From Hyphomicrobium sp. ghe19 (GTDB lineage Bacteria > Pseudomonadota > Alphaproteobacteria > Rhizobiales > Hyphomicrobiaceae): DNA of 64,000 bases. A model generated the notes under the pieces. It did not search any database, was not told the origin of the DNA, and was given only the letters and a program-made list of their open reading frames with translations. Each line of letters starts with the position of its first letter. Position 1 is the first letter of the stretch. Below are positions 46,635-55,447 of the stretch, in pieces. Both the position numbers and the translations under genes were made by a program. The stretch spans positions 2,990,001-3,054,000 of the forward strand of contig NZ_LR743509.1 in NCBI RefSeq assembly GCF_902712875.1, read 5' to 3'.

Positions 46635-48242
46635 TCAGCTCCCCCAGAAGATCTGGTACCCGATCAATATCGCGAGCGCATTGCCGGCAAGCGCGAGATA
46701 AGGAAGGATGCCTGCTCGGGTAGGAGTGAGTTCGGTCTCGCCTGGCGGGATCAGATCCGACAGCATATAGTCGGGAAACTTGCCGCGGTCGGTTACATAG
46801 TGCCGGTAAAGGAAGACCGGCACGGCGGCAAACAGGACCGTGAAGCCCAGAGGAAGCACTCCATCCCCCCACACGTTTGCACCAGCGCCGATCAAGAAGG
46901 CGTTCACAAACGATAGGCATCCCACAACGACCAACCAGAACATCGAAGCGCGGTACGGCCGTTTGGAACGCGGATTGTCAATGCGGTGTATCCATGCCGC
47001 ACTCATATTGAGTGTGTGGAACATCAAGTAGTTGACGGCAGAAACAGCAAGCACGAACAGATAGTCAGACATGAGAAGAAGAAAGGCATTGAAAAAGAGG
47101 TCTACCCACATTGCGCGAGTGGGGACACCGTGCTCGTTGAGGTGGTCAAGGTATTTCGGAAACCAGCCATCATGTGCTCCCTGATAAAGGGTTCTGGCAG
47201 AGTCCGCCATGGCCGTCATCACCCCCAGCAGAAGGCTGAAGATCAGCATCACAACCAGCAGGTTGGTGAAGAATGGACCAGCTCCAACTAGGCCAGCAAA
47301 CGCAGCGCCTACACCTTCTCCACTTTGGATTCCCGGTGACAGCATGCCTTCGGTTCCCAAGCCACCCTGGAATACGAAGGATACGAGGGCGTATACGACC
47401 AGGCAGATCACACCAGTCCAGATGACCGCCTTTGGCCCGCCAGTTTCTGGATCGCGCATCTCGCTCATAAAACAGACGGAACTTTCGGCAGCGTATGCCG
47501 ACCAGGCGGCTATAAACAAACCGCCGAAGAACAGCTTCCACCCTTCAAAGTCCCAGGCTCCATTTAATGGTACGAACGGCGTGAAGTGCTCCATCGTGAC
47601 TTTGCCGCCAAACAACGGCAGGAAGCAAACGAGCACCAACGGGAAGAGCCCACCGAGAGTCAGCGCGATCTGAACGCGTGCGGTTCTCGTGATCCCCGCA
47701 TGTTGAATAGCCCAGATCGTCAACATGATGAGGGTGCCAAGAACGAATTGCATGTTGAGGCGGAGTGTCAGACCCGGCTTGATCGCGTTCAGATCGACGA
47801 GTGTGAAACTCCAAGTGTTCAAGACGTGATCCGGCGGGACGAAGACCGAAAGCACGTAGCCGGCCCCCAAACCAGAGCCGATAGCAAGGATCGGGCTGTA
47901 TGCGATCCAGTTGCCCCAGACGGACATCGGCGCAACGACCTTAATGTGCCGGATCCAGGCGGTTGCACCATAGTTCGCGGTTCCACCGGATTTGTTTGGC
48001 AGCATCGCCGCCATTTCGGCATAGACAAACGTGGCTATCAACCCGATCGTAGCAGAGATCGTCCAAACCAGCGGTGACACGGTTCCGGTGACCGCGGAAA
48101 TCCCCCCGAGACTGAACATCACCAGCGCGCACGCGCCTAGTGCAATGAAAACGACTTCCCACCAGCTTACCGCCCGAACCATATTTTCTTTGTGCGATGA
48201 TGACACTATGACGTGTTCAGGATTCGAAACTTTAGAATCCAT
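46635..48242 (-). CDS. APC-superfamily amino acid/amine permease
   Basis: A 535-residue permease with about 12 membrane segments. The first segments (FIALGACALVMFSLGGISAVTG) and the MLPNKSGGTANYGATAW segment (usually rich in Gly, Ala, Pro and Ser) mark the amino acid-polyamine-organocation family. It should import an amino acid or amine into the cytoplasm. Its place between ftcD and fhs suggests that the cargo is the C1 source, for example a formimino or methylated amino acid; the substrate is unproved. GGGAGGA precedes the ATG at 48242. Confidence 0.88.
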   Translation of the reverse strand: MDSKVSNPEHVIVSSSHKENMVRAVSWWEVVFIALGACALVMFSLGGISAVTGTVSPLVWTISATIGLIATFVYAEMAAMLPNKSGGTANYGATAWIRHIKVVAPMSVWGNWIAYSPILAIGSGLGAGYVLSVFVPPDHVLNTWSFTLVDLNAIKPGLTLRLNMQFVLGTLIMLTIWAIQHAGITRTARVQIALTLGGLFPLVLVCFLPLFGGKVTMEHFTPFVPLNGAWDFEGWKLFFGGLFIAAWSAYAAESSVCFMSEMRDPETGGPKAVIWTGVICLVVYALVSFVFQGGLGTEGMLSPGIQSGEGVGAAFAGLVGAGPFFTNLLVVMLIFSLLLGVMTAMADSARTLYQGAHDGWFPKYLDHLNEHGVPTRAMWVDLFFNAFLLLMSDYLFVLAVSAVNYLMFHTLNMSAAWIHRIDNPRSKRPYRASMFWLVVVGCLSFVNAFLIGAGANVWGDGVLPLGFTVLFAAVPVFLYRHYVTDRGKFPDYMLSDLIPPGETELTPTRAGILPYLALAGNALAILIGYQIFWGS

Positions 48243-48293
48243 CTGATTTTCCTCCCATAGTTGCCGGCCCTCCCTAGGCGCCGCGTAACGGAA

Positions 48294-48354
48294 TCAAAGC
48301 CGGCATCCATTTTCTCGGTGGTTGACACCGCTGTCGTGATGGAGCCGGCTTCGA
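48294..48354 (-). other. Long stem-loop between ftcD and the permease gene
   Basis: Arms 48294-48310 and 48339-48354 pair over about 16 bp with one mismatch and one bulge (GCCGGC core), around a 28-nt loop. It lies 52 bp upstream of the permease start. It may protect or cut the message, giving unequal expression of neighbours. An oligo-T run on the plus strand (about 48365) has no plus-strand gene to serve. Confidence 0.5.
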
Positions 48355-48401
48355 TTTCCTGTTATTTTTTTTTGTTGAGATTTTACGTGGGACGTTACGC
48401 T

Positions 48402-49343
48402 CTAGCCTTCGAGCTCGAGCAGATGGTTTTCGAGGATTTGCGTTTTGTAATCCCAGGGCCCGTTAATGGCCTCGAGCTGCAAGTACCATTCCGCAGTCTG
48501 AACGAGGACTTCCGCCGCGATAGTTCCACAAATCTGTCCGGCTAGAACGTTCACGCCGTAGCGTGCAGCTTCAGCCTTCAGAAGATTGTAAATTCTATGC
48601 AGCGGCGTCTGCAGCGGATTGCTGACTTCGATCGAAATGATGGCGACGTCTTTTCCAGTTCGGCGATGCTTATTCGGCAGGCCGATAGTGCCCTGGATGT
48701 TGGTAAAGCCGCCGGTCCTGCCTCTGATATAGCTCGCAAGCTTCTTAGCGATGGCGACATCCGTGGTATCGAGCACGACGTTGAAATAAGCGTCATGCTG
48801 TTCAAGAGCTCCGACGATCGTCGCTCCAGCGGTTGGATGCAGCTTGGCGGGACCGAGATCCGGCGCGCGGCTCGGATCCTTGAGGACTGCGTCTCTCAGC
48901 CCTTCGTAGTTGCCCTTGCGAATGGCCGTCAGCCCTTCGCGATCGGGCCGGCGAGCGTTTTTGCCCGTGAAGAAGACCGGAACCTGGTGCCGCTTGAAGA
49001 TCTCCTTGCCGATCTCCTCAGCAAGCTCCCGGCATTCCTCGATCGTGACGTCCTTTGCCGGATAAATCTCGATGGTATCGACGGCACCGATGCGCGGATG
49101 GTGGCCCGTCTGCTTCTCCATGTCGATCAATTCGTATGCCTTGGCGCAAGACTCCAGAATCGCGTCCTTCATAACTTCAGGACGGCCAAGCAGCTCCACC
49201 GGAAGGCGATCGAAATCAGCATCAGGCTCATAACCGATCAGTTTCAGTCCGGGCCTGTTGCGATACGGAGCAATAATCTGGTCGATGACCTCCTTACGCT
49301 TACCGTCGCTGAAATTCGGATCTGAAAGAATGTACTTCGCCAT
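48402..49343 (-). CDS. ftcD: Glutamate formiminotransferase (stand-alone, FtcD N-terminal type)
   Basis: A 313-residue formiminotransferase without the fused cyclodeaminase domain. The catalytic histidine lies in GHHPRIGAVD, residues 81-89, matching His82 of the mammalian FTCD enzyme. DVTIEECRELAEEIGKEI and GAGATIVGALEQ-like segments fit the two-subdomain fold. It transfers a formimino group from formiminoglutamate (or a similar donor) to THF. No hutH, hutU or hutI for histidine breakdown is in the window, which is unusual. AGGAGGA before the ATG is a strong start. Confidence 0.92.
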   Translation of the reverse strand: MAKYILSDPNFSDGKRKEVIDQIIAPYRNRPGLKLIGYEPDADFDRLPVELLGRPEVMKDAILESCAKAYELIDMEKQTGHHPRIGAVDTIEIYPAKDVTIEECRELAEEIGKEIFKRHQVPVFFTGKNARRPDREGLTAIRKGNYEGLRDAVLKDPSRAPDLGPAKLHPTAGATIVGALEQHDAYFNVVLDTTDVAIAKKLASYIRGRTGGFTNIQGTIGLPNKHRRTGKDVAIISIEVSNPLQTPLHRIYNLLKAEAARYGVNVLAGQICGTIAAEVLVQTAEWYLQLEAINGPWDYKTQILENHLLELEG

Positions 49344-49522
49344 AAAGTCCTCCTGCCCGGATGTAACGATTTGTTACCGGGATATCCCTGTGGTGTTGGG
49401 CACCCTGTGAGGATGCTTGCGTTTGAGAGAGCGGCATCGCCGAACGAACCTCCCGATCGCCAAAACCAAGAAATCGGAGGGTGCGGCTTGCCGTCCCTGA
49501 GTGAGGCTAGTTTCGGCTTTTT

Positions 49523-49542
49523 ATTTAATCAAGCGATTAATT
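49523..49542. promoter_or_regulatory. Candidate TetR-type operator before ftcD
   Basis: Inverted repeat with perfect core TTAATC, AAGC, GATTAA and arms extending to ATTTAATC and GATTAATT. It lies about 180 bp upstream of the ftcD start and has the same four-base spacer as the other two sites. Confidence 0.65.
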
Positions 49543-49991
49543 ATATGCGGTGCATCATAGGAAACGGCGATTCGTGGACGTCGGAATTACTGATGCGATT
49601 TCCAGGCCGCAGCGCACTGAGCGCAACCGCTGCGAGAAGCGACGCAGAATGATGATTTCGATTTCTGACCGCCTTGTGCGCCGGCCAAACGGCCGCGTAG
49701 ACGACGAAGCGCACAGTATCATTGAGAGATTCCGTCAGACGCCAGGAGATGAGTTGCCCGTCGCGGATGGCAACCTAAGATCAGCGGCTCGAGACGGCAT
49801 CGAAGACGAAGGCGTCATCTCAACTGGGCTGCGGCATGAGAGAGTGCGAAGCAGCAATCCCAGAATCCACAGTCAAACTTTTTTTCAGTTGCACGTAGAT
49901 CCTAGCAGTTTGCTACGGCTCACCTTAGGGTTTCGCCACGGGCAAGCCGGCGACTCGCGACAATGAAGTGCTTGACGCTGGTATACTGTGT

Positions 49992-50011
49992 AATTAATCC
50001 ATCAATTGATT
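49992..50011. promoter_or_regulatory. Candidate TetR-type operator before tetR
   Basis: AATTAATC, CATC, AATTGATT, arms of eight with a four-base spacer. It lies 15 bp before the tetR start codon, well placed for autoregulation. Confidence 0.65.
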
Positions 50012-50026
50012 TTATGACGGGGTATC

Positions 50027-50713
50027 ATGGGCCGAAAACGAAAAGAAATTGAACCAAAACTTGGGCGAAGAGCGGCAGTAGTCGCAGGACCCGATGCCGA
50101 TGAACTCGCACGGATCGCTCTCGATTTATTTGCGGAGCGTCATTACTCGACCGTGACGATCAAGGACATCGGCAAAGCTGCTAACGTCAATAGCGCCATG
50201 ATCTACTATCACTACCGGGACAAGCTCGCCTTATTTAACGCAGCGATTGACAGTGCGACGAGCGAGGCGTTCAGACACTTCGACGATAACATTCACAACG
50301 GCAAGCATGAGAACGCGGCTTCAGCGATCAATGCATGGTTCGACGTGCATGTGACCTTGTACAAGCGTCTGCGCAACGTCATCAAGATTAGCATGGACTG
50401 CAGTGGCCCAGAATTCTCGGACGCGAGAAGTACAATCAAAAACTTCTATAGCCATGAAAAGAAGATCCTCGGGGACATCATAAACGACGGCATCGACTCG
50501 GGCATTTTCCGTAAGGTCGATGTGTCGGTTGTGTGCACCATGATCTCCGCGTTCCTGGACGGCATTCTGGCGAGATCACTCATGCTCAAGGATTTCGACA
50601 TGCTTAAGACAGTCGAAGAGTTCAAGCGGACACTCTGGCTTCATCTGGGGTATCGCACAGTGCCCGTCCGAACTTCGTCTCGCTCCAGCTCTACAGATCG
50701 CAAATCGGCCTGA
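50027..50713 (+). CDS. TetR-family transcriptional regulator
   Basis: A 228-residue one-component regulator. The N-terminal helix-turn-helix reads ELARIALDLFAERHYSTVTI then KDIGKAANVNSAMIYYHYRD, residues about 24-67. The remaining part is a helical ligand domain of usual length. It is divergent from ftcD; three similar inverted repeats near its own start, before ftcD and before the second fch are probably its binding sites. The ligand is unknown but is likely linked to the C1 source. Confidence 0.93.
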   Translation: MGRKRKEIEPKLGRRAAVVAGPDADELARIALDLFAERHYSTVTIKDIGKAANVNSAMIYYHYRDKLALFNAAIDSATSEAFRHFDDNIHNGKHENAASAINAWFDVHVTLYKRLRNVIKISMDCSGPEFSDARSTIKNFYSHEKKILGDIINDGIDSGIFRKVDVSVVCTMISAFLDGILARSLMLKDFDMLKTVEEFKRTLWLHLGYRTVPVRTSSRSSSTDRKSA

Positions 50714-50718
50714 CACAC

Positions 50719-51438
50719 ATGCTTCCCGTTCTCATCGTCCAAAACGACCCCCAAGAAGGGGCGGGCTCGCTCGCCACTTTGATGGCCAAACGCGGTCTAT
50801 CTCAGTTCATTGTCCAAGGCTTCAACGCACCGTATGCAGAGTTGACGCCTGAGCGCTTTAGCGCGCTCATCATACTGGGCGGAGCTCAGAGTGCGTATGA
50901 GACCGAGGCCTACCCGTACCTTGAACGCGAAATGGCTCTCGTGACGGCCTTCATGAGTGCCGACAAGCCGATCGCTGGCTTCTGTCTTGGTGCGCAGATT
51001 CTTGCCGCAGCACTGGGAGGAGATGTATGCGCTGGCGCGCAAAAGGAAATCGGCTGGTACGATCTCACATTGCGCGATGAGGCGGCGGACGATCCTCTCC
51101 TAAAGGGACACCCGAAAACGCTTCTTTCGTATCATTTCCATGGCGACGTTATTCGCCATATTCCCAACGGGATCGTTCTCGCTTCATCCGAGATGACGCC
51201 TTGGCAAACATTCCGTCATGGCCAGAAGGCATACGGATTCCAGTATCATGCTGAAGTGAATAGATCACTGCTTGCCGACATGTGCCGCAACAACGAGAGT
51301 TATCTCGCTGCCAACGGCATCGACGCCGACGCACTTATCGTCGCGAGCCAACCGCACCTGGCGGACTTCGAACACCATTGCGCGGGCATACTCGAGCGGT
51401 GGCTTGATCTATTTTCAATTGCCGAAGAAGTCCGTTGA
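50719..51438 (+). CDS. Class I glutamine amidotransferase-like protein
   Basis: A 239-residue free-standing class I amidotransferase domain. The nucleophile C89 lies in GFCLGAQILA, with H177 and E179 (YGFQYHAEV) completing the triad. The ALIILGGAQSAY segment holds the usual glycine-rich strand. No synthetase partner lies beside it. It starts five bases after tetR and is probably cotranscribed. It might hydrolyse a gamma-glutamyl amide, which would suit an operon handling glutamate conjugates, but this is inference. Confidence 0.87.
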   Translation: MLPVLIVQNDPQEGAGSLATLMAKRGLSQFIVQGFNAPYAELTPERFSALIILGGAQSAYETEAYPYLEREMALVTAFMSADKPIAGFCLGAQILAAALGGDVCAGAQKEIGWYDLTLRDEAADDPLLKGHPKTLLSYHFHGDVIRHIPNGIVLASSEMTPWQTFRHGQKAYGFQYHAEVNRSLLADMCRNNESYLAANGIDADALIVASQPHLADFEHHCAGILERWLDLFSIAEEVR

Positions 51439-51740
51439 TCGAGTAATGGCCAATTCGAATCACCGATCTCTGCGAAGGTGGTCGCGGCTCGTCTAACCTG
51501 GTCCTGGACCTGATCCGGCCCTGCCCGCGCCCGATCTTTGCGACCTCGGTCAACCGCTTGATCGAAGGCTTCGTACGCGAGGCAATGCCACTCGTTTCGC
51601 TTCTAAGGCCGCTTACCAGCGCAGAGCGCGGGCTACTTGTACTCTACACAGCCAGCACGGCGATCATCATCCTGGATTCTGTCCGTTCAACTCGACATGC
51701 CGGCTGCTTCTGGCTCGGCCCATGCTGGTCACGCTCACAC
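51439..51740. other. Interval that may hold a decayed gene
   Basis: About 300 bp. A plus-strand stretch (51470-51700) translates without long gaps (NRLIEGFVREAMPLVSLLR, then LTSAERGLLVLYTAS) but has no start site and I cannot match it to a family. Possibly a gene remnant. Confidence 0.35.
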
Positions 51741-52787
51741 CTATTTCGATGATGTGCCTGCCTCCAGTATCGAGACGATCGAGAAGAGCGTGAAGCACAC
51801 CGCCCCAAGTCCGACCATCACGCGCGAGGGCACGAAGTAGCCGGCATTGGCGTCCGCCGCTTCGAACAGGAACGCCGCGATGAACAGACAGGTCAATGCG
51901 GTCAAAACCGGCAGCAGGGGAATGCGATTGGCCAGCGGAAAGCTTCGGCGCCAGACGAGCGCCAGAAGAAGCGCCTTCGACAGAATGCTATAGCAGATGA
52001 GGCCCAGTCCGATCAGCACGATGCCCGGAGCGAGGCGATAGTCGTTATCGTTGCTGATAAGCACATAGATGCCGAGCAGGATGTTGATCGAGCCCATGAC
52101 AACGACCAGCCAGCTCCACATCATGCGCTCGCCCTCCGTGAACACGTTGCGGATCTGGCGGACGATGGTTGCGACCAGGGCGGTCAGACTGAGGCAGATC
52201 GCAGACAGGCCGAACATCACGTGGCCGGCTACGTAGCCCGGCTGATCGCCTCGCATCAAAAGCCAATACGTCAACACGAAACCGACAATCGCGCAGATCA
52301 CAGGAATAGCTATTAATTGCAAAGCTACGTGTTTCGTATGCGCGCCTTCCGGCGGCCCGTCTTCCGGCTTTCGCCCTGCACTGACGGTGATAAGCGTGAA
52401 AACTGTGGACGCCGTGGCAACCGTGCTTACGCAGATCGCGACCAATCCAACGCCGATGGCGATGTCTCCGGCGACGATGTGGTCCCCCGCATCGCTCGAA
52501 GCTGTTAGGGCGATGCCGTAGGCGATGGCGGCGAGCGCAACGATATATCCGGATGCCGGAAGGGCCACGCGCCAGAACTCGCTGTAGCGATGGATGAGCT
52601 GGCGGATAATCGTTGCCGCCGTGGTGAACAGCGCGTAGCAGATCGCCGTCAGCGCAATATTGACGTGACCCGCAATAAAGTGATTGGCGTCTGTTGCGCC
52701 GTACAGAATGTAAAGACCAAATGCGAGACAAATCGCGCCCATTATCAGGGGAATGGCGCGGAATAGTACGCTGATCGCGAGATTCAT
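51741..52787 (-). CDS. Multi-pass membrane protein with an internally repeated motif
   Basis: A 348-residue protein of about ten membrane segments. The pattern aGHvxxGLxAIC-x-L recurs about five times (AGHVNIALTAICYALFT, AGDIAIGVGLVAICVST, AGHVMFGLSAICLSLTA, PGIVLIGLGLICYSILS, SRVMVGLGAVCFTLFSI), spaced some 65-80 residues, each just after a polar loop. This suggests repeat duplication of a two-helix unit. I do not recognise the family for certain; DUF2776-like is a possibility. The second of two adjacent ATG codons is chosen because AGAGG is then five bases away. Confidence 0.75.
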   Translation of the reverse strand: MNLAISVLFRAIPLIMGAICLAFGLYILYGATDANHFIAGHVNIALTAICYALFTTAATIIRQLIHRYSEFWRVALPASGYIVALAAIAYGIALTASSDAGDHIVAGDIAIGVGLVAICVSTVATASTVFTLITVSAGRKPEDGPPEGAHTKHVALQLIAIPVICAIVGFVLTYWLLMRGDQPGYVAGHVMFGLSAICLSLTALVATIVRQIRNVFTEGERMMWSWLVVVMGSINILLGIYVLISNDNDYRLAPGIVLIGLGLICYSILSKALLLALVWRRSFPLANRIPLLPVLTALTCLFIAAFLFEAADANAGYFVPSRVMVGLGAVCFTLFSIVSILEAGTSSK

Positions 52788-53116
52788 CATGGCCTCTCGG
52801 GGTATCCCCGGCTGAGGGTATTTGCTCCGGGGCGGCCTCAGGTGTGGTGAAAGTGCTCTGCAGGCGTCGAAATAGAACATTTTCCGCATGCCGCAGTTCC
52901 AGAGGTACCTAGCGGGCTAACTCGAATTTCGAATACGTCTTCGACAACGAGACCGTCGCGACCTCGTCAAGCTCTAGGCGTCCGTCGACTTATCCGAGGG
53001 AACTCGCATCGATATCGCGTATAAGACACGCGCATGTCGAAGTGCGTGGGCGTGGGCATGCGCACCGCAGTCACCCGCCGCAGGCTGCTAATAAGCTCGG
53101 CGTTTTGCGATTAATT

Positions 53117-53258
53117 GACCTATACTCCCCGAAAATCCGAAACCTTCGGGCAGTTCGAAATCACGTCACTCGCCGCACGATAGACGTGAATGCGTCGGCG
53201 ATCCCACTAGGCGTCTATCGCTTCATGCCGTGAGCGCGCGCATTGACCGACGTTATCA
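53117..53258 (+). pseudogene. dctA relic with large internal deletion
   Basis: The first part (53117-53160) copies the intact dctA leader at 61063-61106 almost base for base, including CCTATACTCCCCGAAAATCC and GTTCGAAA. It then jumps to an internal dctA segment equal to about 62228-62322: translated, AIPLGVYRFMP, stop, ARALTDVIS against [21 protein letters not shown]. About 1.1 kb of the gene is missing. The relic has the same orientation as dctA and overlaps the 3' end of the kinase gene on the other strand. Confidence 0.85.
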
Positions 53259-54625
53259 GTGTCTGGCTCGTCGACGCGTGGTTCCGAAATTTCGATGCGA
53301 AGCTCCGCGCGCAAGCCGCCGCCCGATCGGTTTGAGAGTGCGAAACTTCCCTTCGCGCGAGCGAGCGCGAGATCCACGATTGTGAGACCGAGCCCGCTTC
53401 CGATTGCAGTCCGATTTCGCCCTCGAAAAAAACTATCCCTCACGTTGGCAAGCTCGTCGGCTGGTATTCCGGGCCCCTCGTCATCGATGTGGATTACCGC
53501 GACGTTACCATCTCGCTCAGCCGAACACCGCACGATGCCGGAAGACGGCGAATGAAGGATGGCATTCTCGAGGAGATTGCGAGCGGCCATCGCAAACAGG
53601 ATCGGATCAATGTTCAGCCGAATGCCATCGAGGCTGCGATCGAAATGCACCTGCGCCGATTGGGATAGCTGGTAACGAAGTTGCTCATCGACGAATTCCA
53701 AACTATTGCGAAGTTCAATGCCATCCTCCGACGGATAAACTTCACTGGATTCGGCCGCCGTTATATCCATCAGTTGGCGAAGCAGGCGGGATGTACGATC
53801 GACACCGAAGGCAACCTGCCGAAGAGCATTATTGCGCACGGCGGGATCTTCGCTCGAAAGCGCGATTTGCGCTTGTACTTTTAAGCCTGCGATCGGCGTT
53901 CGCAATTCGTGCGCCGCGAAGGCCGTAAAGTTTCGCTCGTGCTCGCGCGCCGCGGTGACGCGATCAAACAGGCCGTTGAGCGACTTGATGACCGGCCGGA
54001 TTTCGGACGGCGCTCCACTCTCAACGAGCGGACTGAGATCAGATGCACTGCGAGTCCGAAGCGCGCCAGCCATCCGGTTCAAAGGAGCCAGTCCCCGGCC
54101 AACGCTCAGCCAAATGAGGGCCGCCATGATGGGGGCGATGAGCATGAGTGGAATCAAAAGTCCTTTTATGACTCCAGCTACGAGCCGCTCCCTCACCCGC
54201 ACGTTGTCGCCGACAAGCACGCGAATGCCTGCTGCTTGGTTCTCGACAGCATAGACACGCCAGCGTTCGCCACCGACGCTATTTTCCGAAAACCCCGAAG
54301 CATCTCCAGTCAGCGGCGTTTCGGGTGCATCATCGGAGCGCCCGACGAGCGATCCGTCGAGAGCCCAAATCTGACAAGATAGCTGCCGCTCATAAAGCGT
54401 GCGATTTGCGGCTGGGTCGAGCAGACTTTGCCCAGGACGATCGGAATGTTTCTCCTGATTGGTGATCAACGAATTCACCATTCGTGCCGCTTCGATCAGG
54501 CGGGCATCAAGCGCCCGCTCCACCTCGGCACTCGTGCTGAAATAGATCCAGCAGGCCGCGCCGGTCCAGGCGCCTCCGGTCGTCAGCATAAGGATGAGGA
54601 ACAAGCGCGCGCGGATGGACCTCAT
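53207..54625 (-). CDS. Two-component sensor histidine kinase (QseC/TctE-like)
   Basis: A 472-residue inner-membrane kinase. Two membrane segments (about 8-30 and 156-176) flank a periplasmic sensor domain; a HAMP linker follows. The phosphoacceptor histidine lies in FAAHELRTPIAGLK near residue 241, and the ATPase part has N-box ARNLLENAILHSP, then DDEGPGIP and GSGLGLTIVD. Its last 16 or so residues (VGQCARSRHEAIDA) are antisense to the dctA relic, so the natural end was replaced when that sequence arrived. It overlaps the regulator gene by four bases. Confidence 0.93.
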   Translation of the reverse strand: MRSIRARLFLILMLTTGGAWTGAACWIYFSTSAEVERALDARLIEAARMVNSLITNQEKHSDRPGQSLLDPAANRTLYERQLSCQIWALDGSLVGRSDDAPETPLTGDASGFSENSVGGERWRVYAVENQAAGIRVLVGDNVRVRERLVAGVIKGLLIPLMLIAPIMAALIWLSVGRGLAPLNRMAGALRTRSASDLSPLVESGAPSEIRPVIKSLNGLFDRVTAAREHERNFTAFAAHELRTPIAGLKVQAQIALSSEDPAVRNNALRQVAFGVDRTSRLLRQLMDITAAESSEVYPSEDGIELRNSLEFVDEQLRYQLSQSAQVHFDRSLDGIRLNIDPILFAMAARNLLENAILHSPSSGIVRCSAERDGNVAVIHIDDEGPGIPADELANVRDSFFRGRNRTAIGSGLGLTIVDLALARAKGSFALSNRSGGGLRAELRIEISEPRVDEPDTDNVGQCARSRHEAIDA

Positions 54626-55287
54626 GGTGCGTCCTCGTACAGCCGATAGCCGATGCCACGCACGGTCTCGATCACGTGATTACCGAGCTTGGCGCGCAGG
54701 TGATGAATGTGGACTTCGACCGTGTTGCTTTCGACATCCTCCTGCCAACCGTAAAGCTTTTCCTCGAGCTGGCGCTTGGAAAGAATTTGACCGGGTCGAT
54801 CCATCAAGACTTTCAAAATCGAAAATTCGCGCCGGGAAAGCCGCACCTGGTCGCCGGATTTTCTGACTGTCATCGAGGCAGGCTCGATCACAATATCCCG
54901 CCACGCGATGGTCTCCGTCGCGCGCCCCGCGGCGCGCCGGATCAGCGCTCGCAAGCGAGCGGCCACTTCGTCGAGGTCGAACGGCTTTCCGAGATAATCA
55001 TCCGCGCCGGCATCGAGCCCCGTGATCCGGTCGACGACGGTATCTCGCGCCGTCAGCAACAGCACGGGAACAGTGTTCCCGCGTTGGCGCAACGATCCCA
55101 ACAAGTCCAAACCGGAACCGTCCGGCAACATCTGATCGAGCACGATCGCATCGAACTCACCTGCGCGCATCGCCGTTTCGGCCTCCGCGTAGCAGGCCGC
55201 GATTTCCACGGTGAAGCCGCTGAGATTCAATCCCACCTGCAAGCCATCGAGCAGAATGGCATCATCCTCAACAACGAGGATCCGCAT
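54622..55287 (-). CDS. OmpR-family response regulator
   Basis: A 221-residue regulator. The receiver domain has acidic residues in VVEDDA, the phosphoacceptor D51 (AIVLDQMLPDGSG) and lysine in YLGKPFDL near 101. The C-terminal winged helix (LSRREFSILKVLMDRPGQIL, then EVHIHHLRAKLG) binds DNA, probably at the CTTAAG-N5-CTTAAG boxes before this gene and before the pump gene. The ATG at 55287 starts the usual MRILVVEDD; one four codons earlier is weaker. Confidence 0.95.
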   Translation of the reverse strand: MRILVVEDDAILLDGLQVGLNLSGFTVEIAACYAEAETAMRAGEFDAIVLDQMLPDGSGLDLLGSLRQRGNTVPVLLLTARDTVVDRITGLDAGADDYLGKPFDLDEVAARLRALIRRAAGRATETIAWRDIVIEPASMTVRKSGDQVRLSRREFSILKVLMDRPGQILSKRQLEEKLYGWQEDVESNTVEVHIHHLRAKLGNHVIETVRGIGYRLYEDAP

Positions 55288-55380
55288 CGATATTCCCATC
55301 CTCTGCTTCAGCGCAAAGCACTCAGGTGCCGCTCGCCGAGGTTCCGGCAAGACCATCATCGTGGCATCAGTTAGACGCCG

Positions 55381-55397
55381 CTTAAGGCCGGCTTAAG
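55381..55397. promoter_or_regulatory. Candidate response-regulator box before the regulator gene
   Basis: CTTAAG, GCCGG, CTTAAG: a six-base direct repeat with an 11-bp period, like the PmrA/QseB-type box. The same pattern recurs at 59907. It is 94 bp before the regulator start. Confidence 0.6.
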
Positions 55398-55447
55398 AAC
55401 AGCAACCGATCTGCGACGTTTTCTACTCCCCGCGAGACGTTGCGGCA

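Larger units (their letters stand above)
49344..50026. other. Divergent control region between ftcD and tetR
   Basis: About 680 bp with two operator-like inverted repeats (near 49533 and 50002). Two plus-strand frames (49371-49652 and 49550-49966) are open but lack ribosome sites and protein-like composition. Promoters for both directions should lie here. Confidence 0.6.

Noticed and set aside
49371..49966. Two overlapping plus-strand frames between ftcD and tetR
   Set aside because: No ribosome site or protein-like composition, and operator-like repeats lie on either side. Treated as control region.
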